NCBI GenBank assembly: GCA_017163975.1
Contig: JAFFSR010000237.1
Coordinates: forward strand, 7,316,001-7,380,000
DNA: 64,000 nucleotides
Reading direction: 5' to 3'
From: Anastatus disparis
Taxonomy: Eukaryota; Arthropoda; Insecta; Hymenoptera; Eupelmidae
Below are positions 19,370 to 32,000 of the stretch, piece after piece (the first letter of the stretch is position 1; every line of letters begins with the position of its first letter). The notes beneath the pieces were generated by a model that was not told the origin of the DNA, made no database searches, and was given only the letters and a program-made list of their open reading frames with translations. A program made the position numbers and the translations under genes.

Positions 19370-22300
19370 TATTTGCTCAGTTAAAAAAATATAATTCTAA
19401 TAAAAAAATATTTATTTTCCCTAGTCTTCTTACATATCTTTATTTCTTAAATAATTATAAATAATTGAAAAAAGTTAAAAATTCCACAAATTTAAAAACT
19501 ATTTGATACGGTAAAAAAAATAGAAAAAAATGACTTAGAAAAATTTTACAGCACAAAACAAAATTGGTATTTTATCTTTATTTTAATTTCTTTTTTAATT
19601 TTTTATTCTTTGTTTCTATTTAAAAAAATTATTTTTTTACAAAAAATTTTTCGTAAATTTTGGTATTGTACATTTCTGTATATTTTATTTGAGAAACTAG
19701 AAAGTTTTACTGCTTCGTTTTTTTATATCAATGAAACTTTATAAGCTGTGTATAAACATTTCTTTCTTAATTTTTTAATAATTGATATTAATAAACTATA
19801 TTATTAATATATTTTTAAATACATAATACATTGAATGAAAAATAACCAGTTTTCATTAAAAAATTAACTATAATTTTTGAACTTCCTAGTTTCTATATAT
19901 ATACTGGAAGCATAGCTTCTGTCGGCCAGTCCCCACGACTGCCACTCCTGTTTTATAATATATTTTTGTTTGAATTTTGTATTTTTTTGAGAAAATTGAA
20001 ATGTTAATAAATTTGTATGTTAAACAAAAGATTTTATATTTTTTGTTAAAAAGGTGTAATAGTACAGGTAGATTCTACCTTATCAGCTTGCAAGCCATTA
20101 TATTAATATTCATAATTGAGGCAATAATTTTAGAAAACGAAATACATTAGTTTGTAATATCATTCGTTAACATAATTAAATTAAATTTTCAAGCAAATTT
20201 ATTCATTAGTTTCAGAGAACTTCCAGCTTTTGTATATCAGTATAATAAAATTAGATATATCGAGAATAGAGAAAAGTTATGTCATTCGATAAACCAAAGT
20301 TCTTCGTAACTAATGAATGGATTTGTTTGAAAGTTTAATTGAATAATGTTTATGAATCAGATTATGAGCTGATGCATTTTGTTTTCTAAAATTATCAGTT
20401 TAAATGTAATTAATAACATAAGTGTATATTAGTTGATAAAATAGGATCTTTCATCGTAGTAATATTCATTTGGTTTAATTAACTAAAATTTTCAGAGATT
20501 TTGTATCGATAAGAAAAAACAATTTGATCTTTCTCTATTTGATCAAATCTATTATTTACAGTTCGAAAAGCAAATTTTATGTCCTGTTTGAAATTAATGT
20601 TCTCTCAATATTGTATTTTGATTTTTAAATAATTTATCTCAATTGAAAATACAAATTTAATTAGATATAGTCAAGTCAATTTTTTATTGTTATGAATATC
20701 ATTACTTAAATATAAAGACGATTTTATTTTCAAATTATTTAACTAAAAATGTTATATTATTTAATTACGGAAAAATTTAAAAAAATTTTATGATTGAATT
20801 TTAATAAATCTGTTAAATCATAAACTTTATATATTCAAAGGAAATTTTTATTTATTACTAATATGATTTGAGATCGTCAATGGCTCACTTGGCAGAGCGA
20901 TGGATTCGTAATCTTGAGGTTCTGAGTTCGAATCCCGCTCTCAGTGGCCGATTGATAAAAGCACCACTGTACGTTACACATGCTTTTTTCACAAACAGAC
21001 TGAGAAGCCTCCGTCGCTAATTAGCATCGCAATAATAGCATAAGTACAGCGACGTTAAATAAAAATAAAAATGAATGATAAAACTTACTCTATACAATGC
21101 CCAAGCTTCATCCTGTTCAACAGCAACCGGCGCATTCATATTTTCAGTAATGGTTTCATTGATACAGGGGCATTTATCAATGGACGTTGGCATATTCTCA
21201 ACGTGTATTTGCTTCTGGAATGCAGCAATTTGGGCACCCAAACCAATCCACATTACAAGACCAAGACTGATTATTGCACCGGTCATTGCACCTTTTGCGT
21301 TGGCCCATGGTACGAACATGCCCAGTGAAAATAGACCTAATGTCACTCCACCGACCATACCGTTGAATGATAAAGCGACCTGTAAAAATGAAAATTGAAT
21401 AATAATTTTCATATTTTTGTTGCAATTTTGAAAAAAATTCAGACTTTTTACATCAAAATAATTTTAGTAAACATAATTTAACAAAAAGTTAAAAAATAAT
21501 AATAGTGAAAAGAAAAATAAAAACTAAAATATACCTGAAGTACACCACCAAGTCGTTCAATAACGAAAACAAGGGCAAAGCTAAGAACGCCAAAGAATAC
21601 GCTTATCCACTTGGCATATATAGCACCTTTGCTAGCAGGCACCTCAAGCTTGAACAAGCCCTGAAGTACATCTTCACATGTTATGGCGGCTAGAGAGTTC
21701 ATTGCACTAGCTACCGTGCTAAAAATGAGGGAAAAAAAAAGAATTTTAAATTTCATTTATTCGGAGATTTTCTTTTATTTTTTTTTTTTGTTATATTATT
21801 TTGTAAATAACATTTTAAAAGTAAATTATCGTTGGTTTTTGGAAAATTTTGTTATTTATTGAAATTTGATAACAATTTTTTAGTGGAAAGATTGTTTAAT
21901 TTACTCATAAGTATAATTTTTATGATAAAAATAAAAAAGTCATATAAATGACAATTGTGAGCCAAATATAATAAATTCACAATTATTTTGCGTTACACCT
22001 AATTTTTAATCGATAAACAACAAAATTTATCTATATCAATAATTAATAAAATTACGGTTTTCTGTTATTCAGCAAAATAATACATATTTTATAAAAAATT
22101 TAAATTTTCATTAATAACTTAACAGAGTTTGATGCGCCGTATAATTTATTAAAATAAAATTATGCAAAATATCGAAGTTATAACTCGTATATGATTAAAA
22201 CTTTAAATATGATTATTGATTTTGAATACGTTTAAACTAAATTCAAAATTATTATACAAGTTCATTATATATTAAAAAGAAAGAATCATTGTTAAATATT

Positions 22301-25300
22301 TAGATAATAAAATTGTGTACTGTAAAATTCATTTAATTTTGATTTACTTTATAATACGATTCAAGTAATGATAATTTAGCAATAATTCCAACATCCATTG
22401 ATAGATATTAAATAGATAATTCAAATTTTATATAAATTCACATTTAAATAAAAAAACAATGAAAAAAATTCACGTAAAACGCAAAAAAGATATATCTAAC
22501 TTACCCAAGCGAAGCAGCAAAAATACCAGCAACGAAGAAACCCGGTACACCCTTAGCTGAGCCCATAAAGTTCATTACATAGAGTGGCAGCAATTGATCA
22601 GATTCAGCGATATCGCCCGAGCGTACCGGATCGCAATCCTTATAGGCGCTATAAAGCACCATTCCGGTTAAGAAATTTATCGTGTAAATTAAGATTAAGC
22701 CAATTGATGATACCCATAAAGCTCTGGAAATACAAAAATTTATACAATTATTAAATGTAAATTGTCTGGTTATTTAAATTTCAACTTATTTTTAAATTTT
22801 ATAACAAAATTATGTACAAAGGAAAAAAAATAACAATTTTATTTTGTTTTTCAAGACGATAAAAAGGACGGATTATGAAAAAACTATTATAAAAGTTAAA
22901 ATAAAAATTTCATACAGGCATGCTTGTAATAACAAATAGTGTAATTTAAAAGTCATTATACGACGGCGTGACAGGTGACGCTAATGCTTTTTAATTACTA
23001 CGATTTACTTTATTTACTGAGAAATAGTTGAACAAAATAATACGATGTTTTTTATGTTATAAACATTGTATTGTTTACGTTTTTTCAAAATCCAAATTAA
23101 ATCTGTTGTAAAATTTTGAAAAAGTCTAGACGAAGCTTTTAACGAGCATAGATTTTCAAAATTGCGGATAGAAAATTGTAATTATCACGTTAAATATACG
23201 TGAATTGATGAACGAATATGATTTGCTATTTAGTTATTAAAAGTTTTGTGGTGTTCCCGATACAGTCTTATAATAAGAGCTTGCAGAAAAATATAATTGC
23301 TCGTTTCTTAATATGTAAACAATGTAAATCGTAATGCTAAAAATTTATTTTAATTGGAAGAGTTGCTAGAATTTCTAACAAACTATTTTTACTTAATATT
23401 ATAATTTTGAGCCATCAAAATGTTAAAAATTTTAATATAAAATCATTGTATAATCAACATGTATTCATTAAACAATAAATATAAATTAATAAAAATTCAT
23501 TAAAATTACTAAAAAATAGAAACTTATAAAGAAAGCTCTATTTTTTCTCCAAAATCATCGATTTTCTAAACTAAAAGAATTATAATTAATTTAAAAGTAA
23601 AAACTATAAAAAAATCAACTTACTTCCTAACTTGACTTATACTCTCGACGCTCAGGTATTTTTGTACGGAAGCTTGATTGCTGCAGAACATCGTGGTCCA
23701 ATAAAACGTGCCGCCGATGACAACGCTCCAAAAGCTGTGTCTTACGGTCGGATTAAAATCCATGTTGAAAAATTCAAGACGATCGCTTTGTTCACTGTCA
23801 TTCCAGACTATCGATGAGCCACCTTGCATAATCATGCCCCAGATCACAATTAATAAAAGCGAGCCTACCAGTACAACTGCTTGAAAAGTGTCGGTCATTA
23901 TCACCGCTTTCATGCCGCCCTATTGACATTAATTTTTTTTTAATTAGATCATATTTTTTTTATTATCACAACAAACTTATGTATATCTTCTTTAAAGAAA
24001 AAATATGAAAATTTAATAAGTTACAGATAAAAATTTTAATTTCAGGTAGCATTAAATTTAGATTTATGTATAATCATTAGAATAGCTTTAAAAATAAATT
24101 GATTGAAAAGAGCATAAAATTGAAACAATAAAGTAAATTAAAGCACTCACTTGAGAAGCATAAAAAATGCAGACGACATAGACTAGAGTTACAGCGATAT
24201 AAGTATTAAGGCCAGTAACTGTAAAGAAAGAAAAAAGAAAACGAATTAATCAAACGTCAAATAAAAGTCATTAAAAAAAAAAAGAAAAACCAATAAAATC
24301 CAAAAATATCAAAATCCTAAACAATTATCTGCTAAACAATAGAAAAAAAATTTTTATATTTCTTAAATTACTCACCGTGACTTAAAGCTAACGCCGGCGC
24401 GTAAACGGCAACAGAAGTGTAAAGTATCATTTGTAACATATAAAGTCCACTGGCTAGTAGTCTACAATGTTTGTTGAAACGCAAGTTTAAATATTCGTAG
24501 CTCGAGGTTAATCTAAGCTTCATGTAGACTGGCAAATAGAGGCGTGAGGTTATTGGGACTACTAAAATAAATGCTAAACAAGTCATCCAAAATTGCGTGC
24601 CCTGGAAAAGAAAAAGAATGAAGATAAGCATCAGTGATAAAATTTTTATTGTAATTTCTTGTCAACTTTTTCAAAACATATGCTCGCTAACTATTCAACG
24701 ATAACGCGACGCACGTGCCGATAAACGGTGATACTGTTTCTTTTTTCTTTATCGTTTTTGAGAATCAATCGAGTTGTATTTTGATTTATTGTGATTGTTA
24801 TTAATGCGGCGTTGAGAGAAGAAATGTATGGATACACGTGCTTTCATTAATCGTTATTTTAATCTTTTATTTATTTTTGTAATGGTTAAGCTCTTTATAG
24901 AGATCAAATATAAGTACGATACAAATTAAACGCTTTTAGGACAAAGAAGTGGCCAATCAGCGTGATCTGATAATGTTATGACTAACTTATTCCGATTGGG
25001 TAATTCCTGGTAGTGAAAACCATTATGTTCATTCATATCATGTTTATCTTTAATTTTTATATGGGACACTATTTTTAAATTATCATTTATGAATTCTTAA
25101 TTCTTGAAATTGAAAAGTGTTCAAAAATATTGATGCGTTTTTATTTTTTAATTAAAAACACTAAAATAAATTAATAGAAACATTCTAGTAAAAACTACAA
25201 TAGTTAATAATAAACTCCTCGAAGACCATTGTTATGACCACAAATTAACGTAGCTTGTGATCAAATTTACTGGAAATATTATAAAAACTTTTAAAATTCC

Positions 25301-25929
25301 TAACAAATTTTACCATCAGCTATGATAATTTATGGCCATTATTATAGTCTGAGACAATTTTACTATATAAACTTATTGGAAGTAACACTTTTTTCATTAT
25401 ACTCATTAAAAGAGTCAAGAAGCCTTTTCAACTAAAGATTTTATTAAACCTTGTATATTCTCGATTTATTTGAATCCAAATATTTATAATAAATATTATC
25501 CGTACTGATACCTAACTCCTAACAATAAAATAAAAAAAATAATTTTAAAATCCAACTTACATGCAAATACATTTCGGCAGGATTGCCCAACAATTCAATA
25601 GCCGTAATGAAACTCGCCGCCAATGACATGGCCATAGGTATGGTGCCCATGTCAGAACCACCTAATAAAAAATCTTGACTAGTTTCTTGCTTTTTCGAAA
25701 AGCAAGCGTAAAATGTACCAATTAAACAGGATATCAGCAGCATGGCAGCAAGTACCATATAATCAGCCCATGAAAAGAAATTCAGTAAAGACGGATGCTT
25801 TTCATGGCATTGTTCTAACGATGTTTCGGTGGTCAACGGCGTTGTCGATGGTAAAACATCATGATGTCGTTGCTCGGCTGACGACGAAGCTGATAGTACG
25901 AAGAATAAAATCAGCAGTAAAGCGCGCAT
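18437..25929 (-). CDS. SLC5-family sodium-coupled transporter (SMCT/SMVT-like), complete, 8 coding exons
   Basis: Predicted plasma-membrane symporter using the Na+ gradient to import small organic anions (monocarboxylates, or vitamins as in SLC5A6); the substrate is not determinable from sequence. Exons: 25929-25561, 24601-24376, 24218-24151, 23919-23624, 22723-22505, 21718-21535, 21379-21089 and 18703-18437. All have GT/AG borders and compatible phases, for 640 codons including TGA (639 aa). Residues 1-18 are hydrophobic and signal-like, followed by a ~35-residue extension uncommon in SLC5. TM1 begins near [14 protein letters not shown]5 hallmarks follow: [47 protein letters not shown] and GIFAASL...MNSLAA. 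Residue 393, split across exons 5/6, is Gly where family members usually have the Ser of the Na2 site. The C-terminus KTIV fits a class I PDZ ligand. A SINE lies just inside intron 7. It is probably functional. Confidence 0.92.
19017..19106. repeat. (TG)n(TA)n microsatellite
   Basis: A TGTG run of about 24 bases passes into a TA run of about 65 bases. Open frames reading YIYIYI through it are artefacts. Confidence 0.9.
19289..19363. repeat. (TA)n microsatellite
   Basis: About 75 bases of uninterrupted TA. The length is likely to vary between individuals or to be collapsed in assembly. Confidence 0.9.
20870..21070 (+). mobile_element. tRNA-derived SINE, copy 5 (SLC5 intron 7)
   Basis: This is a near full-length copy: box A region ATGGCTCACTTGGCAGAG, box B-like GAGTTCGAATCC, the body with AGCACCACTGTACGTTACAC, the 3' hairpin GTCGCTAATTAGC...AGCGACG and an A-rich tail. 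It is antisense to the transporter gene. Its tail ends 18 nt from the splice donor of exon 7 (GT at 21088-21087). Confidence 0.9.
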
Positions 25930-25947
25930 CTTCGATTCTTTTTAAAT

Positions 25948-28941
25948 CTGAAAGAAAAAGAAATAAAGAAAATTAAAAAATTTATTTTTCTTTATTGTTT
26001 CAAGTGTTTTATGTCATCTTCGAATTGATGTCGTTTCAATATAAGCGATTTACTATTTTTATTAGATTTCCAATCGAGATTCACAATTGCATGTTTCGTT
26101 AAATATTTTAAATAACACGCAACTATGTTACCAGTAATATATTCAAAACTTTTGCAAATCTAATATTTTACGATCAATAAAATTCTTGGAAAAGGTAAAA
26201 AAAATTTTTAAATTGTTTCAATTATTCAGCTTATTACATAACTAAAACACTAAAAGCAAATTACGCTTTATTAATTATTTTTTAAAGTAGTCTCTTCTTT
26301 AATTATATTTAAATAGTTTTAAGTGACTATTTTGTTAATGTAATTTATGCATGAATTTAGACATAATCTTTTGTTTTTATTTTCAATGAATAATTAAAAT
26401 TCAATATAATTTATTCTTATAAGTTTCTTATAAATAAAATATAAAAAAGTGAATTTACAGTTAAGGTTACTGAAAAATTGAAATATCATAAAATTTTCTT
26501 AACGTTCTTGTAAGAAACTTTCGAAAAATACTTGAATTTTTCAAAAATTTTTTTATCCTTAAACTGGTTTAAGAAATCTTATTTAATATTAAAAATTAAA
26601 AAATAAATTAAAAAAAAGGATAATATATTATCCTAAAATTCGTAAAAAAAGTAAAAATATAATCATTTCCTTCACGCTCAGCTGGTTAACTGACCTTACA
26701 TAATTAATTCAGAATTAAAAAATTACGCATTCCCAATTGACATAATAATCGTTGCGCTATGTAATCGATTGAGTGCAAAAATTATGTAAGGCATTACCAG
26801 AAGATTCATGAAACGCAAAGAACCGACGATTAATCCAATATATCAAAAGCATAAAAGTGCAGAAAAAAAATTTTAAACTTCTAGAATTACGAGTACGTAG
26901 TAGCAACTACAAAAAAAAAAGAGATCTGAGATAACGTTACAAAAAAAAATAATAACGCAAATTCATTTGACTCTGCGCGAATAAGGAATAAATTTATATT
27001 GATAAGATGACGGAGTTCATCTTGGCGTTAGTGGCCAATCCTTTTTAATACATATATAGCATATGTATCCAGCATTCGATGATTTCTGGTTTAAAGCGGT
27101 TTTCATGTGCGTCCTTTATGCATTTTTATAAATGTCAACCGTGGAAGGAAATCTTTGCGTTTTACTCCTTCCCTTCCCCCCTTTTTTTTATCATTGATGT
27201 AGGAGATTGTTTATAGATTTTTTTTTCACTTAACTTTTTTTTTATTGTTATTTATTACGTGTTTCTTTATGTAATCCGGAAAGAAAGAAGAAAACTAGAG
27301 ATATGATCGAATTGAAAAAAAGATCTTTTGAAGCGAGAAAAACTTTCCGCATTTTGAATTAACACAAAATTTGCTTCTTGAAAAGGGAAAGTAGCTTGGA
27401 AAAATTAACTTCCTGCCCTTAACGCGGAGTATCTGGATCGAAATGTAATCTACTTTTATTTGATGGATGTAGTTTTGCATTGAACTGGATTTTACTAATT
27501 GTGAGGCAATTGATTTTTAGTATATCATCTATTGAATTAATTTATTTTAAAGAAATACTTATCTACTCGCGGCTAATGTATTCAAGGAAATAGATTTTAT
27601 GCTTAGCATACCTATTAAGACATAAAACAAAAAGATTTTCTGTTAGAAGAAAGTGGATTTCACTTGCTTATAAATTGCTTCTCTGTCGGCGTAAGGAAAT
27701 TTTATAGTTAAATTTGCAGAAATCATCGTTACTGATGTGACAAAATTGTTTTTAAAATTGTTGTTAAGCTTTTTTTTAATTTTTTTTTCTTCTTTGTTAT
27801 GAAAAGCTCTTTTGAGTAATAGTTGAAAAAAATTAGATTGTTTGTAACGTTTGTTAAAATATGTAACTCTGTAATGTATCTTGATTTCAATATTTTGTAT
27901 TGGTACAAAAAATTAATTACAAACTAATTACACAATGAATATTAATAATATTGCTTTTTTTTCTTCTACTTGAATAAACTAATTTCGATTTTAACCCCCA
28001 AAAATATACTACTTTAATCATTTGAATTTTATCACTTATATCATATTAAATAAATATTGAAATTATCGAATGATTCATCAATTATGAAAAAATTCTGTTT
28101 AGTATTATGAAATTGAATCAATCACAATGCATATAAAAATTATAACTATTTTTCCGATCATTACACAAATATTTATAAGCTTAATAACAATCATTATTAA
28201 ATTCTAAAAAAAAGCTTTAAAAAAATGACTTAAGTATAATTACAATTATCGTGTGCAGGATTTTTTTTTATATTTCCTGACATTATTTTCAATTTTTTGT
28301 GAAACATAATTTACTAATTAACTAATAATACTTAACTAATGTTTTCGAAAAGTCATATGGTACATCATAAAATATTTCTCGAGCATTTTTCATTTGTTGA
28401 TTACTTGTAGATGTTTACGTTATGAAAAACGTTTAAAATGTCTACATAATTATTGATATTTTATGAAATTCTAATCAATAATGTGATTCCACTTTTATTA
28501 TTTATTTTTTTTAAATGGTAATTATTAAACTTATTTGACATTCTTGCCTTTTTTAACAATCAAATTTACCATGCACGTGTTTCATTATTTGAACTAATAA
28601 AGTTTGTATCTCCAACTTTTGGCAACGATCAAAATATCAAAAAATTTCAAATATCAATGGGAAAAAATTACTCTGAATATTATCTAATATGCTATTAACT
28701 TACAAAAAATTAAATTAATAAACTCATTTTTAATCTTGTCTATATCAACAAGCAAACTTAAAATGCACAAATTTCAATATTCAAACAAGAAAGTTTGAAT
28801 TAAAAACTTTCTTTTCATAAAATTCAAAATATGAAAATTTTTTCAGTTTTCATAAGAATAAAACACTCTAAATACTATCAAACAAACTATAAATACTTAA
28901 TGAGAAAAAGAGAAAAAATCAATCGTAAAATCAAATCTCAC
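25948..28941 (-). other. Putative 5' UTR intron of the SLC5 gene
   Basis: This stretch contains no gene that I can see: AT-rich sequence, homopolymer runs and short chance frames only (for example 27295-27480). It would be intron 1 if the donor at 28942 is used. Confidence 0.4.
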
Positions 28942-29020
28942 CTGCGACTTGACAACAAACAGATTACCAACGATGAGAGCGGCTGATTCGGCTTCACTAG
29001 TTACACGCTCAGTATATAGT
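28942..29020 (-). promoter_or_regulatory. Likely non-coding first exon and promoter of the SLC5 gene
   Basis: An AG|GTGAG-type donor on the minus strand ends at 28942, and a strong acceptor (TTTCTTTTTCTTTCAG) lies at 25948 just 18 nt before the start codon. A 3-kb first intron in the 5' UTR is therefore likely. Upstream of the donor, TATATACT at 29018-29011 and TCAGCC at 28986-28981 are spaced about 34 nt, near the TATA-to-initiator distance. The region is also less AT-rich. Transcription start is an inference. Confidence 0.4.
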
Positions 29021-29039
29021 TATAGTTCCAATGAACGTT

Positions 29040-32000
29040 CGGTATACAACACCAGGCTTGATAAATAATATACGCGTATATTGTCAATAATTCAATTCCG
29101 TTGACGGCTGTCGCTCAAGAACGTGCGAAATTGTAACTGTATGATTTTGCTTGTTTTCTTAGCGTAACGCATATATGCCTTAAGCTTGGCTTTCTTAAAA
29201 AATAGCTCGCCTTTTTTTCTCTTCCTCTCAAGCCACTCGAGTCTTTTATCTCCTATTCTCAAAATTGCACTACCGATCTTAACTTAATTGGTTAACACAA
29301 AAATCGGTTAACTTTTTTTTTAAATTTTCAATTTTATTTCAGTTACACATCAGTTTAATATCGGAGAAATATTTATTTTATAAATTTTCACAAATATATA
29401 TAAAACCGCGATATTGTATCTTCGTATACGTATCTATCGTATTTTCGAAAATTTTCTTTTAGCTTTGACGAAGATCGGTTTTGAGACTGAGCGTTTTAAT
29501 TGTCACGTGTGTGCCTTTATACAGTCTATAACTCGCCCCTACCACTTTCATCAGAATCATGAAGCCTTCTCTCCTTTTTTTTTTCTCTCCTTATGATCAT
29601 TTTCATTATATGCCTATAGAGGAATATCACTAGGTTTTTGTAAATATGCGTATACACATGCGCGTGAGCGTGTGTATATGAATTAAAAGTATCAACAATG
29701 TTTCCAGGATATATAATTAAGATTAGGCGTATACGTATAGTGTAATATTACGCGTCTAATGCCTCACTGTACATCACGGGGATTAATGCGGGATATCACG
29801 ATTCACGTGAGTGCCATTTGGCTTTGCTAGCCAAGGAATTTCTGGTAAAAGAAGAAAAAAATATAAAAAAGAAACGTGTTGTATCGGGTACGAGGAACAA
29901 AATGGAATGTCATAATTATTGTTTTGCGTAAATTGTATTGGATTAACAATCAATGGATGATATTCTCCTTTTTTTTTGTTTTTTTAGCAGTTTTGTATCA
30001 CTGGAATTCAGGATATTCCGCTTGCATATCATTGTTACAGTTAAATTGTTTGACTGATTGTCACGTAGTTATTTTTAAGGAAGGAATAAAAAAGGATGTT
30101 TGAAATAATATTTTCTTTTGATATTTTATTTTGATTTTTTATTTTTGATTTTTTCATTTTAAAATTTGAAAAAGAAAAATATGATATGAAATATGATAGA
30201 AATTTTGAAATAGCGTTGTAGATTTTTATTGAATTGATTATATAAAAATAATTAAATGAAAATTTCTTGATTGCACATTGTCAACAGTTTTTTATAGCAA
30301 TTTTAAAGGATTTCCGTTTTTATTATTTAATATGGATATTACAATGTAATTATAGCATAATAATTATTGTTATTAAAATTTGATATTTATTTAAAATTAT
30401 TGTGTAAATTATGAATTTTTTTAAAATTTTATATTTAACAATGCGTAAACAAATTTATGTAATCACTTAAAATTATTCTATAAAATTTTATCCAATCATA
30501 ATGTACGATATATATTTTATATTTAAAAAATTTACAAGTGTGAAAATTATTACAAAAATATTTACTAAAAAATTTTATCAATTTTTCATGTAGTTGTCTT
30601 TTTCTGATTGAAAGGAGGCATTTCAAAGTTTCGTCATAATCACTGGATTTCGCTATTATTTATATGCGCACATATTCTTTCGATTATTATGAGCTGATTT
30701 TTTTAGACGTAATACAACAAGCGCCTTTTTTGCAGGTAAATTGCGATATATGTATCGCATATTGTCGTTGTTGATTTTTTATCGCATTTTTTTTAACTTT
30801 AAAGCGTGAAGTTTTTACTGCGTAAAAACTTGAAGCAAAATTAGAAAAATTTTGCATTTTGTCTTTTTGATCGATGTAATCAAACTTCCATTTATGAAGT
30901 CAGAAATTAATAACATGAAAAAATTGTAATGGTTTAAATTTTATGTAGAAATAAATTTGTTAAAAATCGTGTTTATAAATTTAATATATATTTTTAATAA
31001 TAATTGTGTAAAATTTAACAATATTTATATTAAAAAATACGATTTGTAAAAAACCTATCAACTTAGAATATCTATAAAAGATAAGCCATTTTTCATACCA
31101 GATTAGACATTATAAAACGCCACGGCTCCTATCCCATGAGCTTTAAGCATTACGATTGTTTTGATCAATATGGCCATACCAATAAGTAAATATATCTATT
31201 GGTTATATGACGATAATTTTTTCCATCATTTCTCAAACACTTGTCCTTGTAATCAATTACATCGTTTATCATTTGTAAAGCAAGTTTTATGGCTCGCCCT
31301 TGTTGATTACAAAGATTTTATTTTTTCTATTATTCTTCTTTTTCACGATTCTCCGCGGACTTAAAACACATAATATTTCTTCGTTCATTTTTATTCTGCC
31401 ACGGTCAATAAGTACGATAAATTATAGATTAAAATAAAAATTTTTGTTTTTCTCTTCTGCTCTTAACGTCGTCCACGTGGAAGTTATAATTGTGGAACAT
31501 ATTTGATGGTTAATCATTAAGTGGTGTGTGGCGTCAATTAGATAAAAATCAAGCAAACATTACGTATAGGCACTTTGTGTGTACACGAAAATTAAACAAA
31601 TTGGCTTATTTTTCGAACAGATGTAATTAAACGGGGAAAATTTTGTTTTCTAATTGTTATTAATTACATATATTTGTGTATAAAATATTTTATTCAAATT
31701 TTTTTTTATAATTGATCTATTTGTCAAACTACTTGTTATAATAATTAGATACGCTTATTAATATTTAAACACGTGATAATGCTACTTTATACTAATTAGA
31801 CAAAATTAAATGCGTATGTTTACTTTATTAGCCTTTTTTCTAATGTTGTAATTTTAAAAAAAAGGAGACGCAAAATATATCATTTTGAACTAATACGACA
31901 GCGTAATTTTGAATTATGAAGATCACAGGAAGCAAGAACAATTGCATTTCCTATGTCAATTATCATGTTTAAAAGCGACGACAAAAAAAAAGAATGTTTT

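Larger units (their letters stand above)
18776..19934. repeat. Inverted-repeat pair enclosing two (TA)n arrays
   Basis: GAAGCTATGCTT at 18776-18787 is the exact reverse complement of 19908-19919. Next to the right repeat is TCTGTCGGCCAGTCCCC, which also occurs next to the right repeat of the element at 9092-9582. The interval holds (TG)n(TA)n at about 19020-19106 and (TA)n at about 19289-19363. It lies in intron 7 of the SLC5 gene. It may be a mobile element of the same type as 9092-9582. Confidence 0.45.

Noticed and set aside
18906..19464. Reading frames rich in YIYIYI
   Set aside because: They are produced by TA microsatellites, which are open in several frames. They are in an intron.
21071..21398. 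Plus-strand frames of 85 and 107 codons
   Set aside because: They are antisense to exon 7 of the SLC5 gene, whose exon has conserved protein sequence and valid splice sites.
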